Notes: generated by a model from the letters alone, not told the origin. Numbered from the stretch's first letter, positions 22,814 through 34,980 are shown. The stretch: 64,000 nt of DNA from Halichondria panicea (GCF_963675165.1 NC_087381.1:6387378-6451377), one strand, 5' to 3'. Translations and numbers: made by a program.

Positions 22814-23678
22814 TTAGGCTGGGGTAGTGATATCACCAGCACATCTGGACTCCTCGAAATGGCTGTAACTGAAGTCAGTGACGTATACTCCGTAGTCAGT
22901 GTACTCCCCGAATATCACCAGACTGTTGACAGTATCATTGAGGATCTCGTACAGAGGAGCGGCCTGGTTTTGTCCAGCATAGAGACAGTACTCCATCTTG
23001 TACTCCCAGGTTAGGGGTCAGAGCTAGCCGACGAAAGATCGCTGTGGCTCGTTGGGATGGTTGGTTGTTATGACGTAGTGCATAGCCATCGCTGTTGACT
23101 CCACCCCACACAGGTCCAGTGTATAGGGCTGTACTTGATAGGAACATTCCAGAATTGACCTGTAGAAAGTTGAGAATTACTATACTAGAGAAACGTTAAC
23201 TAATAATTATTATCAGTGTGTAAATACACAGAGTGCCGTATTTACATAATTATAAACAGTTAAGGGCGTATCGAATACATGTATAACACTATACATGTAC
23301 AATAAACGTTCATAAAAATTACACCATGAGGCATATCTGGTACACATCACGTGATGATTAGATCTGGCCTGGTAAATATTATTTTTTACTGCAGCAATCG
23401 GCTCAGTGTACATAAACATTCTGGAGCGATAATATTCGAACAATGTCAAGATTAAATTACTGGCTCTTAACTTTAAATATATGGTCACATTTGTCAGTGG
23501 TCATACCTGAGAGGGTGCTGTATGGGAAGGGTGTGGTTAGTGTTGGTATCGTCACAATTATAGTTGCACTGTCAGCAGTGCTGGGGGAGTCAGATAATCT
23601 GAGGTGGGGAAAGATGCATTGGAATTGGACTACGTATATACTGTACCACTTTAGACAACATTCGAACAATGCCAACAT
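22814..23678 (-). pseudogene. unidentified coding remnant (minus strand)
   Basis: Three protein-like stretches lie in order on the minus strand: a Thr/Ser-rich exon bounded by AG and GT (about 23604-23509, SDSPSTADSATIIVTIP), then TGPVWGGVNSDGYALRHN (about 23110), then SLVIFGEYTDYGVYVTDFSY (about 22900) ending at a stop at 22814. The last two are in different frames. No family is recognised, and the phases do not join cleanly, so it may be decayed or mis-spliced in my reading. Confidence 0.3.
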
Positions 23679-23699
23679 TTAAATTTAATTACTAACTTG

Positions 23700-24230
23700 T
23701 AACTTTGAACATTTACTTTTTAGTGGAGTTATGACATCAGGAAAGTATACGTAGCTTATGAAACTAAATCAGGCCTGTTTACTGATCGAGCTAACCTGTT
23801 CATTGTCTCTATGTGTACTGTCGTTAGTTTGTGAATCTGATATGGTTTCCTAGCAACAAAGAACGCACAATTATACGTCATCTGTAGCATAGAGTGGGTG
23901 TTTGTATGTACGTTGTCGAAGTACTTATGTTCCATGGTTATAGATAACTGTGTAACAAAGGTTAGTGGAGGGCGTGGCCAGACTATCTATAGCCATGCTC
24001 AATGAGTACTTTGAGAGGTGTGCATGAGTGAGGGAACTGAGCAGTAACACTTACATGTAGGGGCCGAGCTTAGCCATGCATGCAGAGTTGCATCATCTGT
24101 CACACAGGACAATCAGCAGTGAGAGAGAGAAAGGAAAAACTTTAAAAACTGACAAGACAATCAATCTGTCACAGCTGGGTTTGAATAATTATGTGAAGTT
24201 TCGAAAACAAGCATGTATATAGTCAATTAA
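23700..24230. other. non-coding stretch
   Basis: No gene or clear repeat is seen apart from AT-rich sequence and a purine-rich run (GTGAGAGAGAGAAAGG) near 24120. Confidence 0.4.
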
Positions 24231-24233
24231 CAC

Positions 24234-24850
24234 TCAATGCAAACCTGACTCACCTCCTGAAAGAAGACATGCTGCATGATCATTGATGGACAGTTTGAGA
24301 GAGAACAGACGTGCATAAATGGGACAGTGTGGTACAAAAAAAGTTTTCCTGTCCAATAGATATATCTGCGTTGGATGCTGCGTTGGTTGGTTTTTGAGAG
24401 CAAGGGTTTCTTCGGAGTTCAGAATTTTTTGGTGCGGCTTCATGAGTTTTGTGTCTGACTTATCGGAGATGTCAGCCAGGTGGCGCTCTCTGTAATCGTT
24501 GACTCTTGATATAAATTTCACCTGAGCTGAGACAACAATTATTATTGATGCATACACACGAAGGTAAAATGCTAACTCACTTGGCTCTTTTTTGTATATA
24601 GAGAGCTGTGTAGAGAGTGAGGAGCACTTTCCCAGCAGCTGCATCCTTCACCTCACACTGGTAGTGACCAAAGTCCTCATCTCTCACACTCTGGAAGCTC
24701 ACAGTGTTGGGCCGATCATCACTATAATTGCATAGTCTTGATCTGGGGTCTGGAGCCCTCTTTGCTCGAGAAACACTCATCAGTAAACTTTAGCACCTCT
24801 AGTTCAGCTTTCTCACCAACCTTCTTGGTCTGTAGACAATGAAGGGGAAA
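24234..24850 (-). pseudogene. Ig-like domain remnant with C-terminal tail
   Basis: The minus strand carries an Ig-like C-terminal half: SVRDEDFGHYQCEVKDAAAG (about 24690-24630) has the D-x-G-x-Y-x-C signature of an immunoglobulin fold. A stretch starting TKKVGEKAELEVLKF at 24838 fits the beginning of the domain but lies in a different frame. Downstream, a possible exon (about 24530-24240) reads VKFISRVNDYRERHLADISD after a hydrophobic run. The gene is incomplete or frameshifted here and its partners are unknown. Confidence 0.35.
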
Positions 24851-25435
24851 AAATTCCTTACTAAGATTTGACACACTGCAAATAGTACACAAGAAAGAAT
24901 TAACACTAGTGATGTAGTTGCACACACATTAACTGCATGTACACCTTTTAAAGCCAAACTGTCTGCATGCTCTTACCTATAATAGGTAACGAGATTACTG
25001 CCACACAGAAACTTAATCCATACATCCTCCGTCAGGATGCACAAACCATATCTGCTTGAGCTGTAACATGGGCACTGGAATGCCACTTAAAAGATTAGTT
25101 GCTCGTGCATGCATGCTCATGTAAAGAACTACTGAGAGAACATTAGTACGAAGTTCATGAGGGAGAGAGACGGACGTGACTTCGAGCAACTCGTATTTCG
25201 TATTTTCTGCAATCATTCGATTTTGCAATGAGAAATGAGCTTGACACAATCTTCCACACTCACATGTCAATATCGCTTAGGCATCACATCTTATTAATTA
25301 AACTAAAAAAATGTTTTGGGTCACTTCTAACTTAAGATGCAGGTGTAAAAATAGTAGCTAACTGTAAAAACTCTATTGCTGTAGAAAATAATAAGTGTTG
25401 TGTGAAATGATTAATAATAAAAACTAATTAATATT

Positions 25436-25740
25436 TTACTGGCTACATAGTTTTAATGCTTCAATTTCATTGGCTACATCGTTACACTCAACAGTACAAT
25501 TCCTCAGATATTCACATATGTAAGGCCATGTGACCGGATGTTCTGGATCAGTGACTTCGAGACGCTTTCCCACCATCTCCGATAGGCGGCGATTATTACT
25601 GGGGTATTGATCTTCAATGTCCTTCAACTGTGCGCGAATCAGCCCAAAAGCCATTCCCAAATTGAACCAATCTTTACTACAACACTTCAACTTTTCACAA
25701 ATTGTTTGAATATCCTTTTCAGCCAGAACAATCGGATTTA
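25436..25740 (-). CDS. death-domain exon, terminal
   Basis: After an acceptor (ATTATAG) at 25741 an open exon of 305 bp ends in TAA (25436-25438). It reads DWFNLGMAFGLIRAQLKDIE and TWPYICEYLRN, the helix pattern of a death domain (W, LG, L-x-x-I, and a second W). Death domains mediate homotypic protein binding in apoptosis and innate signalling. The exon starts in phase 1. No 5' exon is identified; it lies 0.6 kb downstream of the stop of the ROCO-death gene on the same strand, and could be a separate gene or an alternative 3' end. Confidence 0.6.
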
Positions 25741-25872
25741 CTATAATTATGCACATTATAATTATAATTTGCATGACAGGCTAAATACACACGATGATTA
25801 CATAAAGCCTTTATCACGTGCTGAATATGATTACAGAGCTAACAATAATAATAGTTGCTTTTATACCATTAT

Positions 25873-26063
25873 TACCGTATAGCGGGTATATCGAGGGTAC
25901 AAATTTTTGCGGAAATGCCTTTAGAAAGGTTTTCGCGGATTAATTTTCGTAGAATAACGCCTTTTCATCCATGTGATATTATGAAAGTTCGCGGTACATG
26001 CCTAATATCCGCGAAAACCACGAACATTTATATACCCTCGAAATATACCAGCTATAATATGGT
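25873..26063. mobile_element. short MITE with ACCGTATAGCGGG-type ends
   Basis: ACCGTATAGCGGGTATATCG on the left and TATACCAGCTATAATATGGT on the right form inverted ends around text rich in TTCGCGG. A similar right end (AACCCGCTATAATTATGG) occurs near 62038. Confidence 0.6.
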
Positions 26064-26321
26064 ATTACAGAATGAATAATTACCTATTTAACTGGTGCAT
26101 GTAATAAAATCTATACATGCATGGTCGCTGAAATGACATAACTCAGAAACAGCTCATTGTAAGCCCCCATTGTCATTAGGGCAGAGACTGATTATAGGAT
26201 ATAAACTTAAACCTACTGTGAGGGTCTCTGTGTCTTAATTATATACTCCCTATAGAGGACTATTCTGGCTGACGCTATAATTGAATACAAACAGTTCTTT
26301 TTGTTTGTTATTATAGAGTAG

Positions 26322-29300
26322 TTAAACTGTGCAACAGTGAATTACAATTTCTTTCAGGTACTGACAGATCGTGGTAGTAATCTCTTCCTTCCTCAGATCC
26401 AATAAGATCCTAATCAGTGCTCTGAAGGTTGCTTCGCTGGGTCTGTGACCCCTCCAGATTGACAAACAGTTGATCACTGCCACTTGATTGCCTTTAACAA
26501 AAGCGTCTCTCTTCACATCTGTTTGTTCATTGTCAGTCAACTTCAGTGGGTTGAGGTAGAACTCCACAGCATCAAAGTGCATAGCTACTGGAGCAAGATC
26601 GTCTTGTTCAATCTCTCGATCCAACTGCTCATTAGTGACTCCATGCTTGACCATCAACTCATGGAGGCTAGTAGTCCCTGGATCCTACACATGACGGAAA
26701 CCATAGTAACTACACCCACTAATACACACAGCCCAATCCAGGCAAATCAACAAGATTTAAGTGGACTTACTATAGGGTACAGGCACACATTCAATCATTA
26801 AGCCACCAAATTTGTGCCACGTGGCACATAAAGGAAATGGTTATTGGACCCTAGCAAACTCATAGACATGAGTATAGCTATACTTATACCTACCTGTATG
26901 TAAGCATCTCCATACTTCGTTTGGTACTCCAGTTGTCCAGTGATTGGAGTGTCTACAATGTTCCTTAGAGCAGACAAATCACTAGAACCTAAGCAAGTAA
27001 TTAATGGCGTGAACAATTGAAACCATTTTATCTCTGAGAGCAAAGGAAATGAAGTGCCAATATGAGGAGTAAAAAAAAACCAATATAAATTATGACATAA
27101 CCTGCTATGGTACATTCATACGTTACTTTTTCTGATCATCAGTGAATTACCTCTTCTAATATGGAGTTGACTGTTCCTAGTACCAGCTGATGTAACTCCT
27201 ACGCTTTGGACTGGATCTGCTGAATATTGGAGCCTTTCTGATGACAGGGACCTCTTATCTATAAGAGTGATCAGTGAATAACAGTGTTACAGTTGTTGAA
27301 ACAACCCAACCTGATGATGGCATCTTCGCAACATGCAGAGACAGTCTCATTGCGTTCTCTAATCTGATTCACATCAATAGAGAGTTCACCTGACGCTGAT
27401 AACAAAAGATTGATATTATTAATAAACACTACACTAGCTATTATAATAGGCTGATAGAATAACTATATTGTGAAGTCATACCTAAGGTAGGGGTAGAGGG
27501 TATCTGGTGATCCTGTGAAGAGTAATACAATTTATTATTTCACAATTCAGTGATCCTCTTGAATGTAAACTACACTGTACTAACAATAATTATTATGTAT
27601 AAGAGAATTGTTTCTTAATTACACACTTCTACTGTGATTGTTGCATGTATAATAGAATAGGTAGGAAACATTATGTACGCTCACTCACTTGCATGTTAAA
27701 ATGCTTTTCTTTCACTCAAAGCAGACAGTAATTATTTCAGACTAGCTATAATAATTTTATCAATAGATGGTTCTTAGAGCCTAAAAAGAGACAGTTTTAT
27801 ACTTAGAGAAAGAATTTTATAACGTACAACTACTCACCATTTGCTCATCACCACGGATACTAAACACAGAGGGATCAATATCATCATGAGCCACACCAGC
27901 TAGGTCCTGTATGTACATGAAGAGAGAAAGAGACTAGTAAAGCAAACAAGTTGGACATAATTATATTATTCTCACCAGAGGGTTTCTCCCAGTGAAGACG
28001 CTGTACTTGTTGAGAGTCTCACTCAGACAGCTGTAAGTTCCCTCAGTCTCACTCCTCCACGTTTCAAGGGCCTGGACCACCTCCTGTCTGGGACTGACCG
28101 AATGAATTTTAACAATGGGATGGCTCAGGATTCTTCTGTACATGCGACTGTTTCGAACTACTTAATTATGATCTTCACTGTCAGGGTCGGAAATTTGGCT
28201 AGCAAAATATGAAATGAAATCTCTGGAGATTTTCTCATTTTTCTTGGCATTCTTGTCACTGTGGATACACTGTATGGTGGTTTGATCCAGGCCAGCGTAC
28301 GGCTCAAAGTGTAAGAGGTGCCTGAAGGTAAAGGCAACTTGTTGTGTTGATTTAATTGTGCCTCTGTTGGAGGAGACAGCTGCTGCAATATCTTTGATGT
28401 TGATCAGAGAGAGGTCAGAGGAATTTTTCAATAGATGCTTGACAACTTAATTTGGATCAATCACTGTTTCAATTACATTCACATTGCGGCCAAAACATTC
28501 AACAGTCTCACGGATTTTGCTCATAATTCTCAGACCTTCAGGTCGAACTGTGTCAGAGGGCATTTTGAGAACAAGAGATTGACCATTTTCAGCAAGTTCG
28601 AGGTGTGAGGTGATTCCATCATCATTGCACCAGTATATTCCACTTTTCCACACAGAGCAGAATCTTTGCAGGGAAGGGACATCATGCTGTACTCTTAGGG
28701 CAGGGGCAAGTCGGAACGTGAACACTATCCTCAGAATGAGGACCTGAAGGCAGCGAGGATCGAAAAACTCAGTTTTTTGAGAGGTTTGGAGTATCCAACC
28801 AAAATGGTACTTGATGTGTTCAGTTACTTCCCATCTTTGCTCTGGAGTTTCGATTCAAATGAGCCCAGGAAAGAAGAGGTATCTGTCAGACTCAGGAACA
28901 GAAGCATCTTTGTCAGTGGAAGAAGCAATCTCCTTCGAAATGAAATCCAAGGCTTGCATGTCCATAATTTTGAAGCACAGCTCTAAATGTGACATGTAGG
29001 CAATCAGCATTTCGATGTTGAAGCCATCAAATTCTTTGCTGAATTTCGACAAAGGCACTACTCCAGTGCTTGAAGCTAGCTTGCAGTGCTGGCGGAAACT
29101 TTCAGGAGCAAACACAGTCCCAGTGACTGTGAACAGAAGTGTTACTTGGTCAATCACTAAGAAAGATTTCTCTGGAGAGCTGTCTTTGCGGAGAAATAAA
29201 AGGAGACCTCTTTTATGCAGCTGGTCACAGATCTCTACAAGGTGAGGGACAGTGCTGGGTATGAAAGAAAGAATATCTTGAGTGCGTTTTGACAGATCCT

Positions 29301-31492
29301 CGTTAAGATCACTCTTAATTCTTTCGTAGACATTTCCCAACGACAAAGCAAGGTCGTCTTTGAAGTTTTCGGCAAGGTAGATGTAAAAGGTGTGAGCATT
29401 CAGGCTGATGGTTTCTGGAGAGCGGAGAATAGCGGAGCTTTTCTTGATCAGTTTTCTTGCTTTTGTCATATAATTTGAACCAGCAAAGCGGCAATCCATT
29501 GGAATGAACTCTTTGAACTCAAACTTCGGGAATTGCTTGATAATAGGGGCATAGATGCTCTCTTTGGCTTGTGGATTTTGACTCATTTCCTTCACCTTGT
29601 CGGCATGGCTACCAACTACTATCACGTGTGCTTTGCCTTTAAGATTGGTACACTGGTTTTGGACGAGGGTCAACCAATGATACATTGAATCAATAATCGC
29701 CTGCTCACTTTCTACAAGCTTAGCACAGAGGATAATGATGGGTGGTGAGGTTTGAACAGCATTCTCCAGAATGGCACAGTGGCTCGTGTAAAACTCTTTC
29801 TGGCCAGCACAATCACAGTAGATGATCCTCCCAAACACTTTGGTATATATTTCGTATGGTATGATCCCCACTGTCTTTGCATTGACACCATCTACTGGTT
29901 TTGCCTTCTGTAGTTTAGACCAAAACCCTCTTGGACTCAGAATGGACTTTAACAGAGTGCTTTTCCCCACGCCACCATGCATCACCATGCATGCAGTCAT
30001 TATATGATTCATGTGCATGTACAAGCTATAGATTATACTTACCATTAGGAGAAAGTGGCTGTGTGCGTCTGAGAATACAGGAACAAGAACCTTCCCATCG
30101 ATCAAGATCGAATCCTATATTATTATGATTTTATAATCAGTTATGCATGCTAGCCTCGATCCCAGGCCGAGTTTTCGCTTTTATAACGGTTAGGCGAACA
30201 ACTGGGCCTGGTACTAGTTGTCTGCGCATGCGTCAAATTTTCATTGTATATTTGTGGTCGGCAAAAATATTTAATAAATCAATAATAGAAATTTGCACAC
30301 AGAAAATGCACAGAGTGAGTACACAAAAGATGCACATAGGGAGCTGCTTCACAAAGGCCTGGGGAGTTGCCAGTTGTGCTGCAGCACAATTACAGTGACC
30401 CAGGGCAACTTCAGGATGATTGAATGCCTTCAAATTACGTTTCAAAAAGATTTAGCAGGCTGCTGGACTTCTCTGATTCTAGGCCCCAACTCGTAACTCA
30501 TTACTTGAGAAAACGTAGATTCTCTTGATGTCTCTGAGCTACCCAGCAACGCTCGAATGAGCAGGTCATACTCCAGTCCTGTGTCTGTGAGTATAGGACA
30601 ATATTAAAAGAAACCAAAGACGGTTAAACCCTTACCTCAAACTGTCCAGTCTCGTCCGTTAGTATAGCCAAGAGGAGCACTGTTGGGATAGCTGGATATT
30701 AGCCATTGCTCCTGTACAGAGAAGTAGACATTTTAAATACGTGTAGATCTATACATATTAAATTTCTCGGTTATAGTGTCATTGTCGACGAGCTGATGAT
30801 GGCAGCACCAAGTTCTCTAGCTCACACTCTTCACTTGATCCACCATATTAATGATGAAACTATAGTCTACCTACATTCTTGCCAAACATGAACAAGACTT
30901 GATAGCATAGCCTAGCCGGCCATAGGGCCCACACAAAAATATCTGACCTTAACAAGCTTGACAAAGCTTTATACCTCTTCCCTTGTTGTTCAGTCTTCAG
31001 AATAAGCTTCAGAGAAGAGAGAAGCTTCAGCTAAGAGCCATTCCAATCGATTCCAATAATGATAAAACGGGAACTGACTTCTAGTACACGATAGTACACA
31101 AATATAAATGTCACCAAAGTGAACGAGAATATCCATTCGTCAGAATCTGACGAACGACTGACGCATGCGCAGACAACTAGTACCAGGCCCAGTTGTTCGC
31201 CTAACCGTTATAAAAGCGAAAACTCGGCCTGGGATCGAGGCTATTATGCATGCATGCATGTAAACGTATACAGCCTCGTTCCCAGCTCGTTGTCTCTACA
31301 ATAACCCTATATAGACCGCCAACCAGTTTACTTCATTCCTATATAATTATATAAAAATAAAAATAAACCCACCTGGGACATGCATGGTATATAATTATAA
31401 CATACATTCACTGAGTCAAGCATATCTTCAACCAGTTTCATGTCTTCTTCTACCCACAGAAAAGCAGTGCAAGGAGCAGTCCAAAGTGTGTT
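26322..31492 (-). CDS. ROCO (Roc-COR) GTPase with C-terminal death domain; three in-frame stops
   Basis: Exon model (high to low): possible 31492-31412 (27 codons, LWVEEDMKLVEDML), 30113-27976, 27906-27838, 27512-27482, 27395-27311, 27251-27151, 26988-26894 and 26684-26322; all phases agree. The long exon has a Roc GTPase: P-loop HGGVGKSTLL (its usual first Gly is Met), switch II DCAGQKEFY and base motif GSHADK. A COR-like region follows (DQVTLLFTVTGTVFAPESF). The last exon is a death domain (LAPVAMHFDAVEFYLNPLKL) ending at 26322. In the same unbroken frame the long exon contains TGA (28855-28857), TAA (28447-28449) and TAA (28162-28164). The paralogue at 9.5-12.1 kb has CGA, GAA and CAA there, so single changes explain all three. 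Family knowledge: ROCO proteins are large regulatory GTPases, and DAPK1-like members carry death domains. As read, the product would end after COR; the gene is either recently inactivated or truncated. More 5' exons may exist. Confidence 0.75.
30151..31243. mobile_element. Mutator-like non-autonomous element with 10-bp target duplication
   Basis: Ends TAGCCTCGATCCCAGGCCG and their complement enclose 1093 bp; the inverted arms are about 95 bp. TTATGCATGC flanks both sides (30141-30150, 31244-31253). Duplication of this length is typical of Mutator-like elements. It lies in an intron of the ROCO gene. Inside, minus-strand stretches resemble coding sequence (DLLIRALLGSSETSRES near 30560 and PTVLLLAILTDETGQFE near 30660), possibly captured exons. 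Confidence 0.8.
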
Positions 31493-31547
31493 CTAATTTA
31501 AAATAAAAGTTGATCAATTAATATGGAATCGAATGTATATACATACA

Positions 31548-32158
31548 CAGGGGCGTAGCCAGACTTTTGAGACAGGGGTTTCTGCAGAAAAATCAGCGGC
31601 GCGATAGCGCCGCGAAATTTTTGTGGCCACGCCCACTTCCGGTACCACACCCTCTTGATTGGGGCACACCTACTGTTATTGACTATCTATTGTTCATGAC
31701 TTTTTTACATGTTTGTGAGAAGCTAGCTAGCTATAGACGTAACATACTAGGCATGCAGGTGCCAATTGTGTATTGCTAGTCTAGCTGAGCAACAATTAAA
31801 TGTCATTTACCTGAGAGGTTTCATGTGGCTGAGATTGTTCTAAACTTGTACACTTCCTGAATAAAGTTGTGCTTAGAGCTGAGTCTGAGAATACTGGAGC
31901 ATTCAGGATTGATACTAGATCTAGAACTTAAGTCTTGGTCTTCTTTGTTTGAGGTAGCTAGCTAGCTGAGACTAACTAGCTGAGACAAAGCCAAAGTGAA
32001 ACGCTTCACGGTGCTGCTCTGATTATTGATTTGCAGCCACGTGTGAAAAGATGGGCAGGGCTGCATGATTTCAATTATAGGGAGCCCTGCCCAATTTTCT
32101 CAGCAGCTCCTGGGGGGGGTTTCTGGGCAACCAGGAAACAATGGTAGCTACGCCCCTG
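31548..32158. mobile_element. hAT-like non-autonomous element
   Basis: CAGGGGCGTAGCCAGAC at the left and GGTAGCTACGCCCCTG at the right are inverted ends of hAT type. The 8 bases near each side are similar (ATACATAC and ATACATGC). No transposase is visible in 611 bp. Confidence 0.65.
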
Positions 32159-32338
32159 ATACATGCATAACAATTTATAATGTTCCGTCAACAATTAAGA
32201 CCATTATAAATTGTTCAGATAACGTGTACATGTGCACACACAGGTTGCATGTACTATTTGAAGTTCCAATCATGCACCCTCCAAGGAGCGTTGCGGTAAA
32301 AGGTATAGTTGCATGTACTCAACGCATGAATATAATTA

Positions 32339-33138
32339 TAGTATATCTTCTAATTTATCGGACACTTCTAATTACCCCGGACACTCTTTTGGGCAATTTT
32401 CGTTGTTCTAATACAACGCACACTCCAGTACTTTAATCAATCAATCAATCAATATGATTTTACAGCAATAGACATTCACATGTACAGTGATAGATTTTGA
32501 TATGATTACATAAAATAAGTGATGCTGAGGGCAATCCTGATTTAACAGGTTACCAAAACTATTATATTTACTAGCTAACGCTTAAGTATGCATTTGCAAC
32601 AAGGATATTTCAAATGATATGAACAAGGGTTTTCCGAGTCAAAGTTTGATATAAAGTGAGACCAGAAGAATTGTTTCAGATTGTGCTTAGTTGTTGAGGT
32701 TGAAAGTGTTAAATCTGTGGAAGGTAAAATGTGTTCCATAATCTGGATATCCTGTTAAAATAGAAGTGATGGTGTTTACTTGAACTGGCAAACTTATGTT
32801 TGATGGTGGTTTTGTCAGAGCTCCTAGTTTAATATTACATTTGTTCTAAATATCAGGACAATACCTTGAAAAGTTGAGTTACCATTCATAGACGGCAAGT
32901 GTAAGACTTAGAGTGCTGCAGTTATAGATAGCTTTGAGTAGCTATAGTTTTAGATAGCTATAGTGCAACTATTCAGTCGCACACTGTTCTATTAAACTTA
33001 GCTAGCTCGCATGCAGCTGCTTGCTTGTTCTAATTATTCTGGACACTTCGCATGCTCTATAAAAATCTGTTCCAATTATACCCGGACAATTTCCAAAATA
33101 AATATTTTTTGCTGTCCAATAAATTAGAAGATATACAG
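32339..33138. mobile_element. Tc1/mariner-like non-autonomous element, copy 1
   Basis: Inverted ends (GTATATCTTCTAATTTATCG and complement) enclose 800 bp; TA follows the right end. It shares its left 100 bp and right 310 bp with the larger copy at 37264-41072. It holds the uninterrupted version (GCATGCAGCTGCTTGC at about 33010) of the site where that copy received another insertion. An (AATC)n run lies near 32436. Confidence 0.75.
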
Positions 33139-33177
33139 TATATATAATTATACCTAGCTATATATATAACTATATCA

Positions 33178-33553
33178 AAACTAAAAAACATTTGCAATGT
33201 GAACGTTGCTAGGATTGCCAGGAAAAGAAAAGCGCGAAAAAGCGAAGAAACAAGTAATTCGGTGAGTGCATAACTCCAATCCGTTACAACGTCATTTGCA
33301 TGTACTGTTTCAAGCAATATTTTTTTGTGCTTTTTATGACCAGCAGATAAAGACCAATGACTGTGTATTTACCCAACCTGTATTTCGATTTTAAAATTCC
33401 TTATCAACAGTAGGCCACTCGACTGTACATGTTCATGACGTTGTAACGGATTGGAGTTATGCACTCGCCGAATTTCTTGTTTCTTTGCTTTTTCGCGCTT
33501 TTCTTTTCCTGGCAATCCTAGCAACGTTCACATTGCAAATGTTTTTTAGTTTT
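33178..33553. mobile_element. 376-bp element with about 125-bp inverted arms
   Basis: Arms 33178-33305 and 33425-33553 are complementary (for example AACATTTGCAATGTGAACG at the left). The loop is about 120 bp and non-coding. Confidence 0.75.
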
Positions 33554-33571
33554 GATTCCCTTTCTTTTTAT

Positions 33572-34485
33572 GCCTCGAGGCATAGATAGTAGAGGAAGGG
33601 GATTGGAAACACAGGCAATTAGCACTATTTCACACGGACCGTCCTTGCTACAATCTCAATTATAGCCGCGACCATGGATGCAACTTGAAGTGCTGAGCTT
33701 GCAATAAACTTTTTGTGCACTAATGGCAGTTTATGCTAAACTAAAAGCTTAAAGCAAGCTTATGATCATTCATAGACAACAATGAACAATCAATATAAGG
33801 TATAAGCATGGTCTAAACATAATTATACATGAATTATCAATGTTCTTCCAGTGATTTCTCAGTCCAAGTTCTTGCCACACATCGACACTGCGGGGACAAA
33901 ATCAGAGCATGAATAGTGATTTTCAAAATCTAATGAATTGGAAGCAATAATATGGACATTGATCTTTAATATTGCCGAGTCTCTAATATAAACTCAGCTT
34001 AGTTATGGAGATGCTACCCCGCAAAGATGGCTAGTGGAAATCAACAAATCGGTCAATAACTCAAGAAGTATGATATCCCCACTTCCAATATATAGCTGAA
34101 GCAATAAAATAACATCATGTACTACTACTGTAACCATTCATTTACAATAGATGCAATTCATATGTCAGTTCTTACCCCACAAATAAGCTAAGTGTTGTAA
34201 AATCTTCAAATTTTGTGTGCTACCAAGACTTCTAGCTAGTAATAATGTTTCATTTTGTATCTAGCCATGCCTCAAGACAAATTTTAGGGCTATTCATACA
34301 TTTACTTACCTAGTATCCTCTCATTTGCTTCTTTTCAAAAGCTTCTCTTGACCTCAAAACTAGTAAAATCACACCTCAAGGTGTCATAGGTTGCCACTCG
34401 CACGGTCCCAGAGGCTTACGTTGCAAGCATAAGCTCACGTGATCCCGTTTCCAATCCCTTCCTCTACTATCTATGCTCGAGGCAT
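33572..34485. mobile_element. element with GCCTCGAGGCATAGATAG-type ends
   Basis: The left end ATAGATAGTAGAGGAAGGGG and following ATTGGAAAC are inverted at 34450-34485. The interior (about 830 bp) has no gene. Confidence 0.6.
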
Positions 34486-34511
34486 AGCCGCACGAGGGAT
34501 ACGGTAAAGCT

Positions 34512-34558
34512 TAGCCTCGATTCCAGGCCGTATTTTAATCGGCCTTGAATCGAGGCTA
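34512..34558. mobile_element. 47-bp minimal Mutator-like palindrome with 10-bp duplication
   Basis: The element begins TAGCCTCGATTCCAGGCCG and ends with CGGCCTTGAATCGAGGCTA, leaving 9 bp in the middle. CGGTAAAGCT flanks both sides (34502-34511 and 34559-34568). Its ends match the elements at 30151 and 40363. Confidence 0.8.
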
Positions 34559-34577
34559 CGGTAAAGCTGACTGTGTG

Positions 34578-34580
<3 letters not shown>

Positions 34581-34615
<35 letters not shown>
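34581..34615. repeat. (CTGT)n microsatellite
   Basis: About eight tandem CTGT units lie between GT-rich flanks. Confidence 0.9.
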
Positions 34616-34616
<1 letters not shown>

Positions 34617-34629
34617 GTGTGTATTCCAG

Positions 34630-34975
34630 CTATAACTGTTCAACGGTTGCAATGCGACGAAAACTAACAGCTTCTATAGGCTTCTAGCCACGTTCTCTTG
34701 GAATTTGATTCGTGGATTAGCAAACTAAAGCTTCTTTCTCGAGTTATGGCTAGTTTGACTCACATTGAAGGCTGTTGCAGTCTCTTCAGAATCTTTCATA
34801 GCATCATCTGTACGCACAAACTTTCTATTCAACATATGAGTTAGCCTTGCACTAAAGCGCTCTATAGCTTTTTGTTAGCTATAGACAAGACTCAGAAAAT
34901 ACCTGTTAATTAAAACAGCTAGCTATAGCAGTAGCATTGATCTCTTTGGACACACCCTTTAATTATTCCGGTGGA
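34630..34975. other. unassigned repeat-family sequence
   Basis: Text such as CTTCTATAGGCTTCTAG and CTCGAGTTATG is shared with 54520-54600 and, inverted, with about 62800. No gene is seen. Confidence 0.5.
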
Positions 34976-34980
34976 TGTAA

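Noticed and set aside
30010-30042. An intron between the FSDAHSHFLL text and the P-loop of the ROCO gene
   Set aside because: A GTAAGT donor exists at 30042, but no AG acceptor lies before HGGVGKS at a usable distance, and the frame stays open through the segment.
31811-31856. Possible extra 5' exon of the ROCO gene (KCTSLEQSQPHETSQ, minus strand)
   Set aside because: It has splice-like borders in a fitting phase but lies inside the hAT-like element 31548-32158.
32065-32436. 123-residue open frame (+)
   Set aside because: It spans the end of the hAT-like element and the start of the next transposon; no domain is seen.
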